The notes beneath the pieces were generated by a model, which saw only the letters and a list, made by a program, of their open reading frames with translations, was not told where the DNA came from and searched no databases. The position numbers and the translations under genes were made by a program. This document shows, in pieces, positions 1 through 12,213 of a DNA stretch of 64,000 nucleotides. The stretch comes from Zanthoxylum bungeanum (taxonomy: Eukaryota; Streptophyta; Magnoliopsida; Sapindales; Rutaceae), in NCBI GenBank assembly GCA_019454045.1, contig SKCR01038887.1, positions 62,001 to 126,000 on the forward strand. The letters are read 5' to 3'. Position 1 is the stretch's first letter. Each line of letters begins with the position of its first letter.

Positions 1-649
1 TATTCTAGAATAGGTTCTAGAAAGACAGTAGACTTAGATATTGTTAGATTAGTTCAAACCATCGGGAACTGCTGTTCCGATTTTCTTGAAAATCAAGATG
101 GTTAGTGACTTAGTTATTAAGTCACGATTAGTAATCTAAATAGATATCTGCTTTAGGATATAATAGTCTAGTAAGAATAGTTTCTTATACAGTAATAATT
201 GACTTGAATTAGTTCATATCTCAAGATTATTGACTGGCATTAAGAAAACTCCATTGGTAGTTGTTTATCTTATAATAACGTTTCTTGGCTTTAATGACTT
301 TTAGAAGTCACGTGTCTGACACAATTTGCAAATCAATCATTTGTAATTTTTTGTGAATAATTGAACGCAAATTATAAAGCTTAAGAACAAAGATGTATAT
401 AGTTATGTATAGAGAATATCGATTCTCACAATACGACAAGTGTAGGTGTTGGATACCAGATCTCTCATCTAGTTATTTAAAATAATGTTTAATAACTGTT
501 TTGATATTTGATATCAGAACTTGCGACTATTGGATAGTTACTTGTTCTTTATAAACAATTGTTACATATTTTAATATGACTAGCAGTGTCATTAATGAAA
601 AGATAAACATTAAAAAAAATATTTGGTAAAATAAATAACTCAGAACTGT

Positions 650-1240
650 GCTTTATGAGATTTTATCATAAAAGCATTAGATGCTTATTCCTTATGGTAA
701 AGGATGGTCTGATACGAGATCACACCACACATCCTTATCCATTTAATGAATATTGTATTCAGGATGTGATTAAATCTCATTTAACCAATGATCGTCATTG
801 GACCACAAGATTTATTAGACTAATACATTGGATGTATGTAGTTTAATGAATTAGAAATTGCCTTAGATAGTTTTCTTTACTCCGTAACTTAGTTAATGAA
901 TTGTCATAACTTAGTTACGTGTTTCTAATACAGAACATGTTGAATGTCTTGAATTGTTCGAGAACTTTCAATATGTTTATGATGAAACGCGAATAGAATA
1001 TTTTGAATAGTTCAAAGATATTCTATTTGAAGTATTGAAAACTATATCTTTAAATTCATTACGAGTCTTTGAATTGTTCAAGGATGTTTGATATGATCAA
1101 ACATGTGAATTTAAGGCAATTAGTTCTAAAGTTATTTAATGAATGTGATTCTTACTCAATATGATTCTTCTATGATTCCATCGTGATGGAATTGGTCAGT
1201 GGGAGAAATCGAATCATATATGATATGATTCGTTTGATAT
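650..1240 (+). pseudogene. Copia GAG-pre-integrase and integrase relic (element A)
   Basis: Positions 655-846 stay open for 63 codons. The residues VKDGLI, then YPFNEYCIQ, then LIHWM match in order the zinc-binding HHCC start of copia integrase (LVKDGLIENL, YPICESCIQG and LIHSDVCGP in element J at 29740-29910). The catalytic Asp is lost because HSDVCG has become a stop-containing stretch. Near 1155-1240 the DNA still aligns with the QYSPPxTPQHNGVSERRNR block that carries the catalytic Glu, now with stops. No active integrase can be made. Confidence 0.6.
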
Positions 1241-2939
1241 TGAGTGTTACCGAATTGTTTTTTCAATACTTTTGAGGTTATGCTCCAGAAACACTAATTC
1301 ATCTATTTAATTATTATTCCATTCGTTTCTATAGTTACATATATGATATGTATAGTAGAAAATTCGAATCTTGAAAAGTTTGAGATTTGAAACTTTTTTT
1401 TTGTATAATTGTTATATAATTGAAAGTACTTGCGCCTCTGAGGTACAAGTAAAGTTTATCATTTATTCTATTTAATAGAATATTATATTCTATTTGATAG
1501 AATGTCTTTTCTACGACCCGAGCAATAAGATAGTTTTATTACTTGGTGTGTTAACATCAGATGTTGACAATTGTAGAAAAGACTTGACTTATTGAAGTCA
1601 AATATGAGAGTGATAAATTGTAATGGAACTACATAATTAATAAGATGAAATGATCCTTTGACAACTTCCGTATAAGTCATGTATGATGTCAGAATCATTT
1701 ACAAAGTATTTGATACTTAATGATTCTGTTGTTTTCTTATCGAAGAAAATTATCATATAACTTATAGTGGGAGCGATATTTGATATCGATTTAGGAATTA
1801 GCATTGAACCATAGATCTAAGATTTTTCATAGCTTACTACGATCAAGTTTTGAACTTGATTAGGCTTTCGTTATGAACCGTTCATAAAATATGTATATTA
1901 TTTGCGCAGCAAAAGAAAAATGAGCTTGATAAAGGTTTGACCTTTATAGTATGACAATGAGAAAGGTTATCCTCAGTAGTCTATTGTAGATTCTGAGAAT
2001 ACATGTCTCTGGTCGCACTAATTAAACAATTAAGGATCTGTTGGTTAATGTTGATATTAAATTATGTATTTTGGCTAAAGAATGCAAAATGGCGTTCCCG
2101 AGTGATTTCTTCGAATGAGAGATCCGTCGTGATTTCTTTGTTTGAAGAGTTCATTCTAGAATGGTCCTAGAGTTTGTATTCTGCTAAGATCACAATTTGA
2201 TATGCTGGCTTATAGAGCCTATTGTAGACTCAGATAAGTTTTTCGAAAATATGTGTTCTTTATTTTTTATACAGTCGGATTGTCTGATTTTATCAAAGTA
2301 TAGAGAATACATATTTGATTGTAGGGTCAGTGGGAGCGTACAAATTTCTTTCTAAGGTTATTTATCCTAACGACATTATCATTATTAAAGTAATAATGAG
2401 ATGTTTGCAAAGTAAAACGTTTACTTAAGTATTCTTTTCTCCGTGGAAGCAGTGGGAGTAGTCTCTGTTATATTTGATATAAAGTTTTATATATGATATA
2501 AAACAGAGACTTGTGAAATACTCTCATTAGTCGTGCATTAGATATGATCTAATAAAGGACACAATAAGACTATTTGTATGAGAGTTAGTATAACTGTTTG
2601 ACAGTTAACATGTCTTTTGTATATATAATATTCATATTTCGTAAAGGATGATACCTTTGTCGAAAGAGAGATTGATTAGAATGTCTAATCAATCTTATGT
2701 ATCATAGGATGATGGCATAATGAATACTATATTATGTGCGATTAAAATCAAAATTGTTACGAGTTATTTTGATACGCTGTGGACCATAGGATATGTCTTG
2801 AAACATGTTCTTTATGATCTTTGAGATATTAAGAACGAGTTTCTAATTCATGGAGAATATAATCTGCAACCATAAGGTTAGATTAGTTTTGATCATAATT
2901 GTGACATTAGATGGTCTATGTCATATAAAGTCAGAGAAG

Positions 2940-3180
2940 ATGCAATGTGAGTGTCACCGTTGATTCTACTAAACTAGTGGAATTAGTTGCAACGTATGAA
3001 GCATTGACTTATGAAGTTGCATAATGACCCTATAAATTAGAAGTTTTATATTAGTGTAGTGCTTGCGGTTGTCTCATAATATTTGGATTTGATCTCTAAA
3101 TACATAGACAACTTAGCAGCTATAGCACAATACTGATATAACTTCTGAGTCATATTGATGTGGAATTTGGATTCTACAAA
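2940..3180 (+). pseudogene. Copia RNase H relic (element A)
   Basis: One frame gives TVDSTKLVELVATYEAL near 2955-3010, which lines up with TADSTTEAEFIAASEAA of copia RNase H. Further on, YIDNLAAIAQY near 3100-3135 lines up with LYCDNSGAIAQT. Stops and indels separate the blocks. RNase H would have removed the RNA template during reverse transcription. The fragment ends about 180 bp before the LTR, the usual position for the end of copia pol. An open minus-strand frame over 3046-3321 is the shadow of this relic. Confidence 0.55.
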
Positions 3181-3362
3181 ATATAAATGATGCTGGCTAA
3201 GGAAAACAATTGAGTTTGTTGGACATACTCGATTTTTTAAAGCAGGCTTGTTGTTGCCTACCTCTTGAGTGCTAGGTGAGCTCTTGAGGGCCATAAATAT
3301 GTGATATACATTGAGATGCATATATGATACTGTGGATTGGCACTAGAGCAAGTGAGAGAAAT

Positions 3363-5759
3363 TGTTAGGGTTGGTGCTCAGAGTGCCAATCCGGATCTTA
3401 TTTATGTCCGATTCATAAATACAACAATTCTATTTTCTATAATATTAATTAATTAATGTTAGCACCCTTGTATTTTATAAACTTATTCGATCTAATTACG
3501 ATTAGATATCTGATTATGATTATATCGAAACTAAATCTGTTTTAGTGATACATGTATATTAGACAAAGACCCTATGATTTACAATATAATGCGCAGTTAC
3601 AACTTAGTTTGTAATTGACATTGGGAAGCGTACTATAAGATGTATATCCTTAAATAAAGTTCCTGGTCAAGATTTACTAACACGGGTCGGTTAGTAAAAT
3701 CCACTGAGACCAGTACATGTTGTATATCTTGACTTGGTCCGATGGTTTATCCCAATGAACCATGAGTCTCGAGAGACTCCTATAGACATGTAGGTGTTTA
3801 TTTGATAAACACTGAACGACTCACTAAAGATTTCCTAATAGATGGTACACCAACGTCAATAGGAATCTTCTCGAGTTGAGCGAGCATAGTGTTCCTTCGA
3901 CTTGAGATACCAGAGTGGGATATATGAGTTATCCTCCACACTTTGATGGCAGTCACATCAATGATCTATTCATGATCAGACCTCCGCCTGTTCATTGGGT
4001 GTGGACTGATGCTCATGATATCCAGTGCGTATCAAGAGAGGATCCGTCAGTCCTATGTATAGGACATAGGCATCCTCACGTGTTTACGATCTAGTAAATC
4101 CATGGCCGTGGAATAACTTCGAAAATTAATTCCGAGTGTTATTTTGAGATCGTAAATTGAAAGTCGACTGTATTATACCGAACAAGTTTTAACGTTCTCA
4201 TCTATATCCCAGGTATAATACGGATAGCCTGTGACGGATGGATTATACATATGCAATGACCTTGACTTGCATAGTTTAGCTAGATTGGGTGAATTATGGA
4301 CACGAAATTGGATTTCGTGACGGATAAACCTAAACTTAGAGAGTCCCACAATATGAAGTGTACTCATTGAGCACTTGAGCAACGCAATATGAATAATACA
4401 GATTATTCATAATACTTTATCAGATTAAGTGAGTTAATTCGAATCGTTTAATCGGTTAAACGATAACACATGCATTAAGGTATTTTTGGTCCATCGTAAT
4501 CATCGTGTATTTGTATTTGATACATAATACGATTAGATACACATTAATTAATCGTCAAATGAGATATTGACACATGTCATAAATATATGTATTTTTTATT
4601 TATTATAAATAAAAATACATATATAATAATAATTATATTAATTGATTATTTGGATATTTAATTGTTAAATATTTGAATAATTAATTAATTAAACTTTTTC
4701 CATAAATGTTATGAAATTTGTTTAATTATTATTGGAACATATGGTATGGTTTAATTATACTTTATGTGTGCTAATTTGATTGGTTATCATAAAGTTAATT
4801 ATTTTTAATTGGATTAAATTTTCAAAAAGGACAAAAATGCCCTTGAAAGTCGGCAATACTACTTTAAAAAGAAAAAAAAATGTTTTTTCATTACTCTTTC
4901 ATCCATTGCCGTGAGCTACAAATGAAAAATGGGCTCCAAAGTTTGTTTGAAGAATCCATGAAGAAAAGAAGAAAATAAAAAAAGGCTAAGGAATTAGGAG
5001 ATTTAAGGTAATTCTTCAATCCCTAGCTTAGAAATTTTGTTTCATGTTTCTTGAAGATCTATTGAGATCTAGTGTTTCTTCTTTGTTATAAAATTTGGGG
5101 CTATTGGTTGTGGATGATGGATTGGAAGCTAATGAAGCATGTGTGAAGTATATTGGATGGAATTATTGTAATTAGTATCCAATTTGGTCATTAGATGACA
5201 TGTTACCATTCTAGAGTGTTATGACTACTCTTTTAATGCCTAGAATTGTTATTGGGATGTTCATATGTTGTGACTTGATTTGGTGTTGAGATTAATTTGA
5301 TTAATATTGAAAATTTGGATTTAAAGAATGAAAAATGGCAATTTCGGTTTCTGGATCAGTTCTGGTTAAACTGGATTTTTTTTGATGAATTTGATGTCTT
5401 ATGAATGTATTGGATGTGTTTTAGGAGTTGTAACAATTGCCGTAAAGTGTTTCGGAGTTGAAATAATCGAAAATGGCCAAAAACGGCGTTACCGGGTGAC
5501 GTTTGAGCCAACCGGGTGATCGGTTTGGTCAAAAATGCGTTTTAGGACATTTTACGGAAAAATATTTTTCGTAAAAGTTTCGCGACGTTTCATACATATT
5601 TATATCGTTATTTGATATCGAATAAATAGGTTTAGTGGAAATATGAATAAATTATTCATATTAGATATTGAATAATTTATTCGGTAATTTGAAAAAGTTT
5701 TAAATTACGATTTCGCCTGAACCGCGCTTCCACTGCGCCCATCGCCCAAAACCCCAACA
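3363..5759 (+). repeat. 3' LTR of element A
   Basis: The repeat starts TGTTAGGGTTGGTG directly after a purine tract (CAAGTGAGAGAAAT) and ends CCCCAACA. Its first 80 bp and several internal blocks (for example CGTCAATAGGAATCTTCTCGAG near 3855 and GTGCGTATCAAGAGAGGATCCGTC near 4026) match the LTRs of element J, showing common descent. The length of about 2.4 kb fits J's 2.56-kb 3' LTR. The 5' partner lies outside the window, so no TSD can be tested. Short open frames inside (for example 4173-4382) have no coding support. Confidence 0.75.
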
Positions 5760-7430
5760 AAGAAGTCCATTGTTGAGTGGGTATACTCAAAATGGCAATT
5801 TGTGTAGAGATTTAAGAGTGAGCAATTGGAAAACTCTTGTGTAAATATTTGGAGTGAACATAGAGGACAAAACTCTTGGTTGCGAGCGAGCCACAAAAAA
5901 CTCGGTGTAAGTTGTGGATTCAATTTAGTGGAAATCTTCAAGCGTGGCTTAAGGGAATAGACGTGGACAAGGAGTTGGCCGAACCGCTAATACGGTGTCA
6001 ATTTTCTCTAACCCTAAACTCTTTTATTTATTGTAAATTTGTATATTAAATATGCATATTGTTTAGAAACTTAATTTTGGGTATTAATTGTTAAATAAAT
6101 TAATTTGGAAAATTGATCACTAAGCTTAATTGGTAAAGCTACTACCTTAGTAGAGTAAAATTGGCAAGAATTTTTATTTCCACAAATTTAGGCCATCATC
6201 CAATTCACCATCCTCTTGGTATAAAGAGTTGTTGTTTGTGTGTGCTTGTAGGTAATTCTAATTGGTCAGAGAGAGGTATTCTTAAAAAGACTTAATCGTC
6301 CGAGAATCGATCATGGCTTTTACAAGCTACTCAATAAATCCTGCCGATGGATTTTTCAACCACTAGACCTCTATTCTACACCAGAATTGATTATAACTAT
6401 TGGAAGATGAGGATGTTCAACTATCTTCTTGCCGTTGACATGCAATCCTTCAAAGTGATCACTAAAGGGACTAGAATTCCAATGAAGAAGGATATCAATG
6501 GTGTGGAGTTTTCGAAGATGCATTTTGAATAGACCGATGAGAATTTCAAGGAAGCGTCCTTAAATGCTAAGGCACTCGATCATCTTCTTTGTGCGATTGA
6601 TCAGAGTCAAATTAACAAGCTTACGAAATTTGGAAATGCATATGAGTTGTTGAAGTCTTTGGAAATGGTCAATAATGGTCCAAGCCAAGTCAAAGAATCA
6701 AAGATCAATCGGTTCATGTGCGAATTGGATAGCTTCAAAATGGAAGCCTATGAAGATATTGAGCAAATGATTTCTAAGTTCACAATGATTGTGAATCAAC
6801 TTAGCGCTTTAGGGAAAAACATTGACTCAAGTGATCAAGTGAAGAAAATTATTAGGTCACTCCTTAAAAAGTATAGAATTTGCATTTCCTACATCAAGGA
6901 ATCAAATAATATCAACAATTTAAAATTAGAAGATTTGGTAGGAAAATTGTTGGAATATGAGATAGAGCTCAAAATGGATTTAAGGGAAGAAGAATAGAAG
7001 AATAAAAAAATAATAACCCTTAAGTCATTTTTGAGAAAATGGGATGATGCTAGCTCAAGCGATGAAGAAGATGATAATGATGATGAGTTGGCATATTTGA
7101 CCAAAAATTTCTTCAAATCCGAAAAATATAAAATGGAAATCTCAGTTGGATGAGAAGAGGGATGAGAATTGGATACAGAAGCACAAGAAATATAAGATTA
7201 TTTATATGAGTGTGAAAAGACACGTCATGTGATTGTCGATTTCATAATGAGGAGATTCAAAGGACACTTCAAGAAGAAAGCAATGAAGGCAACTTGGAGC
7301 GATAATGACACTAGCTCATCCGAGGAGGAAAATGATGAGGGAACAAGAAATCTCGCTTTCATGGCTAAAGATGATCACTCTCTGGCTGAAGACGTTAAAC
7401 TTAAAGCTAGCGAGAAACAACCTACTCCAT
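5760..7430 (+). mobile_element. Element B: SIRE-like Ty1/copia, 5' LTR end plus gag only
   Basis: Positions 5760-6260 look like the R-U5 end of a SIRE/Maximus-type LTR (AAAACTCTTGTGTAAATATTTGGAGTGA, then an AATTCACCATCCTCTTGG block near 6195). A degenerate initiator-tRNA primer site, TTGGTCAGAGAG, follows at about 6262-6273 (consensus TTGGTATCAGAGC). The gag starts at 6313. Protease, integrase and RT are absent, and near 7430 the sequence changes to gypsy 3' non-coding DNA. Element A interrupts the LTR on the left side. Confidence 0.65.
6313..7420 (+). pseudogene. SIRE-type copia gag, broken
   Basis: The likely start ATG at 6313 is out of frame with the body; a frameshift before 6347 connects them. 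From 6347 one frame gives RPLFYTRIDYNYWKMRMF, the conserved N-terminal gag signature (RPPxFxGxxYxxWKxxM). The UBN2-type core (MLKSLEMV to the LLEYEIELK block) lies at 6647-6995. A degraded zinc knuckle follows near 7195-7245, read YECEKTRHVIVDF, so the first and last Cys of CCHC are lost. The end reads KATWSDNDTSSSEEENDEG then LAFMA, the acidic tail typical of SIRE gag. In-frame stops occur at about 6530 and 6995 and repeatedly between 7150 and 7200. The protein would have formed the cytoplasmic virus-like particle. Confidence 0.75.
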
Positions 7431-8404
7431 TTTTTTTATTTGGTTTTCTTTACTTTCGTTGTATTTTATTTTGTGTGCTATTGAGTGTTTAATAGTTTGC
7501 ATGTGTATTTATACAGTACTAGCGCAACCCATACAGTATGCGCAACCAATTTCTGATCTGCATGAGCCTGATCAACTCCATGCACTGTAGAGTTGTTCCT
7601 TACTTTTTGTTTCTTTACGCTTATCTTACATTGGGGACAATGCAAGTTTTAAGTTTGAGGGTATTTGCATGTTAGTGTAAGTCATGCTATTTTTTTGTTA
7701 TTAATTAAAAAAATTGAAAAAAAATAAAAAATAAAAATATTTAAGCCATAGGTAATAAAACATAAGTCTAATAATGAATGTATTTGCTTTAGGATGAAAT
7801 CTTGGAGAACTATAAGTGTCCGATTTAATTTTATCTGATATCTTGAGTAGGTGATTTAGGTTAGACTCGTAAGCACTTACAAGTAGGTTTCTAACAGTAA
7901 GAACCTAGGTAGTTGACAAAGTGACTAGTTGAAGAAATTATTAGGCGATAAATGACTGTTTGCTTAGATATATGTCTATGTTTATAATTATTTATGATAT
8001 ATGGTATGGCTAGAGTAAAATAAAAAATAGAGATCTTTTGAAAAAATAAATGAAAATAACATAAAAGAAAAATACTTTGAAAAAAGTGATAAACCACCTA
8101 TAACTGATAAGCGTGAAACTATCCCTGTGTGAGTATTAGGACCATTATGAGGAGAAATACTACCTTAAATGGTAAGTGAGTAAAAAAAAGAAAAGAAAAA
8201 GAAAAGTCATACTATATCGAGCTCAATAGGCAAATACACATATACCTTTGAGATATTTAAGTTGGTTTGACCCATCAGATGCCAATCTGCAGGACGAAAT
8301 CACTAAGTTGACTTACTTAAAAATCGAATTATGATCTGACCTTTTCACGCACACACTGTGAGTCTAATAAATGAGTTATTTAAGAACTTAGATTTGAGCG
8401 TCGT
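7431..8404 (+). other. Element C: Tat/Athila-like gypsy 3' non-coding region, left part
   Basis: No gene is visible here. The motif TTGGGGACAATGCAAG followed by AAGTTTGAGGG (7632-7660) is the kind of purine-rich block found before the 3' non-coding region of Tat/Athila-type gypsy elements. Positions about 7750-8200 are homologous, in reverse complement, to 22650-23050 inside element K. The region is cut by element D at 8404 and resumes at 38780 after the duplicated GTCGT. Homopolymer A/T runs lie at 7680-7740 and 8185-8210. Confidence 0.55.
8400..8404. repeat. Target-site duplication GTCGT, left copy (element D)
   Basis: GTCGT abuts the TGTCACGACC terminus at 8405. The identical pentamer follows the other LTR at 38780-38784. 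A 5-bp duplication is the normal footprint of LTR retrotransposon integration, so the two LTRs belong to one insertion despite lying 30 kb apart. Confidence 0.9.
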
Positions 8405-9891
8405 TGTCACGACCCCTCCCTATAGCGGGCCCAATCCTAGAAATGGGTATGTGAACTACGTCAGCTTGAGCATTCTACATGTTATACAATATAACTAAAT
8501 TTGCAAAGAAAGTAATGTTCCACAAAACGTAATTCAATCAACCTCAAAATAAATATTACAGCAAAAGTTTTCGAAAAACATGAAAATGACATAAATCTCC
8601 TATCTCAAAAGCCAAAAGAAATGTCTGGACCAACTTGAATGGTGGCTGTGGTAAACGAGTCTAATCCTGGTGCTGCTACTGCTGCGCTGGCGAACTACCT
8701 GGGATGTTTGGGAAAATGAGGGTGAGCTTAAAGAGTTCAGTAAGTAAAACACTCATACTCTCAACATGACCTCACCAATAAAATATGTATATATATAATT
8801 AATATTTAAAAAACAACAATTGTTATATAAGGGCTATCTCAGACAAAATATACTCTGCACCTCAATCAAACAAGATTTGCTAGCCAGATTCGGTATAATA
8901 ATGGATTGAAACCATTGGGAGAGTATCAACATCTCACCTCTCAAGGTTTCCCACAATATAACCTCGCATAAATGTGCAAGAAGGGGACTGAACCACACGC
9001 CTCTGCTAACCTCGTATAACCTCGCATCTCCGACTACTATTATACTAAATCCGACAGCATAACAATAATAACAACAACATCCAACATAACACACATCATT
9101 GCACGCCATCCATCAATCTCATCTCAAAGTCACAAAGCACTCAGACACCGCATTTCATAATTTGTATTCTCGTGCTATCAATTACTCAATATAAATTTCA
9201 AACATATATGTATAAATATATATAATATACTATATAACTCATATATCAAACATCAACCAACAAATAATTATGTTAAGGGAATCATCATCCATTGTACTTA
9301 CCTCAATCTACACAAAAATTCTCTATATCTCTATATCCTCGCTAAAATCTGAAAAGGTTTAAAATTACGATTAGGTCTCTATATTTTACTAAAATTATAA
9401 TTTTACCCTTAAGCTTTCTAAATTTTAAATTTAACCCCCAATACTCTCCTACATCAACAATTTGGTCCTAATACTCTCAATTATCACTTATTACTCCCTA
9501 AAAATCAGAATTTACATATTTGTATCCACAATCATGCTAATTTATAAATAAGTCCAAAATTTTCAAAATCTTATATTTACACCCCTAAAACTGTAAAAAT
9601 AATGTACCGAGCTCCAACGACTTCAAAATCTCACAACAAGGTGATAAATGGTCAGTACACATCACGGGGATCACAATGGTGGTGGTGGTGGTGATGGAAG
9701 ATGCTCGGTGGTCATCGACAAACAGTCAAACAATGATAACTCTTATTTTTGGCTCATTTCACGACAATCAAAAGTCCGATTTGGGCAACCGAAGTGTCCA
9801 ACCTGCATATCTCGATGAGGGAAAGATTATGGTTTTGGGGAAAAACATGGATAATGAAATCAACTTAAAATTTAAAAAGTGAAATATCACA
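8405..9891 (-). repeat. 3' LTR of element D
   Basis: On the plus strand it begins TGTCACGACCC and ends ATATCACA, so on the minus strand it runs TGTGATAT to GGTCGTGACA, typical chromovirus LTR termini. It aligns along its length with 37321-38779 with many substitutions and small indels, indicating an old insertion. A GGT microsatellite (9675-9692) is shared by both copies. Open frames such as 8834-9109 and 9676-9882 are not coding. Confidence 0.9.
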
Positions 9892-9928
9892 ATCTACCAC
9901 CTTATAAAAATTTGATCCTCGAAATTTT

Positions 9929-11200
9929 TCAATCCTCGAACAGCTCTGGATATTTCTTCCTCATGTCTTGTTCCACTTCCCAGGTTGCCTCATGTATATG
10001 ATGATTGGTCCACACGACCTTCACAAGAAAGATATGTTTGGATCTCAACTCTTGGACCTTCCGCTCTACGATCTTCATAGGCTTTTCTTTATATGTCAGA
10101 TTCTCACTCAATTCTGCCAGTTGGCTCTCCAAGATGTGAGAAAGGTCTAGTACATATTTTCTTCAGCAATGATATATGAGGTACTTTATGATTTCTTTCT
10201 AATTCCGGTGGTAATTCTAGGCAATATGCCACTTTGACAACACTCTCCAAAATCTCATAAGGACCAATATAGCACGATGCCAACTTTCCCTTCCAGCCAA
10301 ATCTCAATACTCCATTCCAAAAGGAGACTTTCAAGAAGACTCTATCCCCCATTTGGAACTCGAGGTTATTTCTTCTTTTGTCAGCATAACTCTTCTGTCG
10401 ATTCTGCACCTCTAACAGTCTAGCTCGAATCAGTCTGATCCTATTAGATGTCATATCTCCCAAATCTGAACCATGAATCTGTCTATCTCCAACCTCACCC
10501 CAACAAAGTCTTACACCTCCTCCCATACAAGGCCTCAAACGGAGCCATATCGATACTAGCCTGAAAGCTATTGTTGTAGGCAAACTCTATCAGATGTAAA
10601 TGCTCGTCCCATCCTCCAGTAAAAGTCAATACACACGATCTCAACAGATCTTCTATTATTTAAATAGTCTGTTTCGACTGTCCATCGGTCTGAGGGTGGA
10701 ATGCAGTGCTCAAAGTAACCTTCGACTCCATAGACTTCAAGAAACCCTGCCAAACATGAGAAATAACTCTGGCATCTCTATTTGATACAATTGATGTCGA
10801 TACTTCATGTAACCAGAAAATCTGCTCATTATATAATTTGTTAATCTCTCTAGTCCTCATATAACTTGAATCAGTAGAATGTAGGCAGATTTAGACAATT
10901 GATCCATTATCACCTAAATTGTATCTTAACCCTTCCGTGTCTTTGGTAGCCCTACTACAAAATCCATTGTAATGTTTTTCCAAGGCCACTCAAGTATAGG
11001 TAGAGGATCTGGTAATCCAGCTGGATGCTGATGTTCTGTCTTAATGTGATCACAAACCAAACATCAAGATAAAAACTCCAAAATCTCTCTCTTCATTCCC
11101 GGTCACCAGTATGTCTTCTTTAGATTTTGATACATCTGGGTGCCCCCTTGATGTATATTATACTGAGCATCGTGAGCCTCATCCAAGATCTTCTGCTTAA
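9929..11200 (-). pseudogene. Chromovirus integrase with C-terminal chromodomain (element D)
   Basis: Reading leftward, an H2C2 zinc-binding domain lies at about 11190-11040 (ILDEAHDAQYNIHQGG, then YW, then CLVCDHIK). The first catalytic Asp is in ITMDFVVGLPKT (about 10985-10945). The catalytic Glu region has become STAFHPQTDGQSKQT near 10700. The integrase C-terminal GPY/F region follows at 10583-10104 (KGKLASCYIGPYEIL). A chromodomain-like tail occupies 10132-9929 (PLVKV-type VKVVWTNHHIHEATWE). Such tails bind modified histones and steer integration into heterochromatin. The frame changes at least three times and stops interrupt it, so the gene is dead. The chromodomain places the element among chromoviruses, best fitting Tekay/Del. 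Confidence 0.85.
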
Positions 11201-11585
11201 GTGCTATTGTAGGTGGTGCCACCACAATGTCATAAAAAAAGTAAAACGTCTACTGAACTCAGTCTAAAAGTAGTATTCTCATTCTTTGTAACTTCTTCTC
11301 TCTACTTTCACATTGATTATCCTTATTCTGTGCTATTTTGAGTCTGTCTAGCAGTATAGGTCAAATTTTCACGTGGGCAAGTAGACCCACACTGTTAGAT
11401 ATTCAATGGTCAATCACTGTCATCTCCTAAAACATCATCTCTTTGGCCCTTAAAAGCCGTAATTTACCATCCCATGAGATATGTGTCTAAAAAATACCAC
11501 TATGTCCAACTAAAACTCACATTTAGAAAACTTGGCATATAACTGCTCATTTATCAAAATCTCCAATACCAATCAAATGTGTTGC
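11201..11585 (-). pseudogene. Probable RNase H relic between RT and integrase (element D)
   Basis: This 385-bp interval lies where chromovirus RNase H should be, between the RT (ending near 11586) and the integrase zinc domain. It is much shorter than the roughly 700 bp expected. I can read no RNase H catalytic motif, so it is probably a deleted and decayed remnant. The call rests on position only. Confidence 0.4.
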
Positions 11586-12213
11586 TCACAATCGATCCAA
11601 AAGGGCGAATACCACACGGATTTCATCAATAAACACTACAAAAAACTTATCCAGATATGACAGGCACACGATATTCATCAAACCCATGAATATTGCATAT
11701 GCATTAGTAAGTCTGAATGGCATCACTAGGAACTCATAATTCCTATATCCAGTTCGGAATGTAGTCTTCAAAATATCCATATCTCGAATCCTCATATGCT
11801 GATATCCCGATCGAAGATCAATTTTTGAAAACACTGAGGCTCCCTGAATTTTATCAAATAATCATCAATAGAGGTTACGAGTATCGATTCTTAACCGTCA
11901 CGTTATTGAGGAAATAATAATCTATACACAATCTTAGGGTGCTATCCTTCTTTTTCACGAACAGTACTGGTGCTCCCCAAGGTAATACACTGGGTCTAAT
12001 AAATCCCCGATCCAATAATTCTTGCAACTGTTCTTTCAAATCATTCACTTCTGTGGGGGACATATGATACAGAGTTACCAAAATAGAGGTGATACTAGAC
12101 ATCAGATCTATAGTTAAGTCTAGATCTCTATGTGGAGGCAATCCTGGTAACTCATTAGGAAACACGTCATGGTACACTCTCACAACTAGAATATATGCTA
12201 TCTGCGTTGATTC
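11586..12213 (-). pseudogene. Chromovirus reverse transcriptase fragment (element D)
   Basis: Reading leftward from J's left boundary: [14 protein letters not shown], then [35 protein letters not shown] and VTVKNRY (12213-11875). After a frameshift come [32 protein letters not shown] and [12 protein letters not shown] (11834-11586). These are the gypsy RT fingers and palm in the right order. The YxDD-equivalent now reads FIDE. The thumb is missing. The upstream protease half lies beyond 35333, on the other side of element J. Confidence 0.88.
12209..12213. repeat. Target-site duplication GATTC, left copy (element J)
   Basis: GATTC precedes the TGTTGGAGTT start at 12214 and recurs at 35328-35332 directly after the CTAACA end of J's other LTR. 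The match shows that J is a single insertion whose ends lie 23 kb apart. Confidence 0.88.

Larger units (their letters stand above)
1..5759 (+). mobile_element. Element A: decayed Ty1/copia retrotransposon, 3' part
   Basis: The window opens inside the internal region of an old copia element. Its gag, 5' LTR and primer site lie outside the window. Recognisable remains, in order, are a GAG-pre-integrase/integrase stretch (about 650-1240), an RNase H stretch (about 2940-3170), a purine-rich tract (about 3348-3361) and a 3' LTR (3363-5759). At the DNA level the relic resembles the better preserved element J (28404-32763), so the two are the same lineage. Positions 1-650 and 1241-2939 match the expected extent of gag-protease and RT, but I could not read a domain there. 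The downstream flank is SIRE-like LTR sequence, so A inserted into element B. Confidence 0.75.

Noticed and set aside
9676..9882. Frame starting with a valine run
   Set aside because: A GGT microsatellite inside D's LTR creates it; the partner LTR has the same with a different frame.
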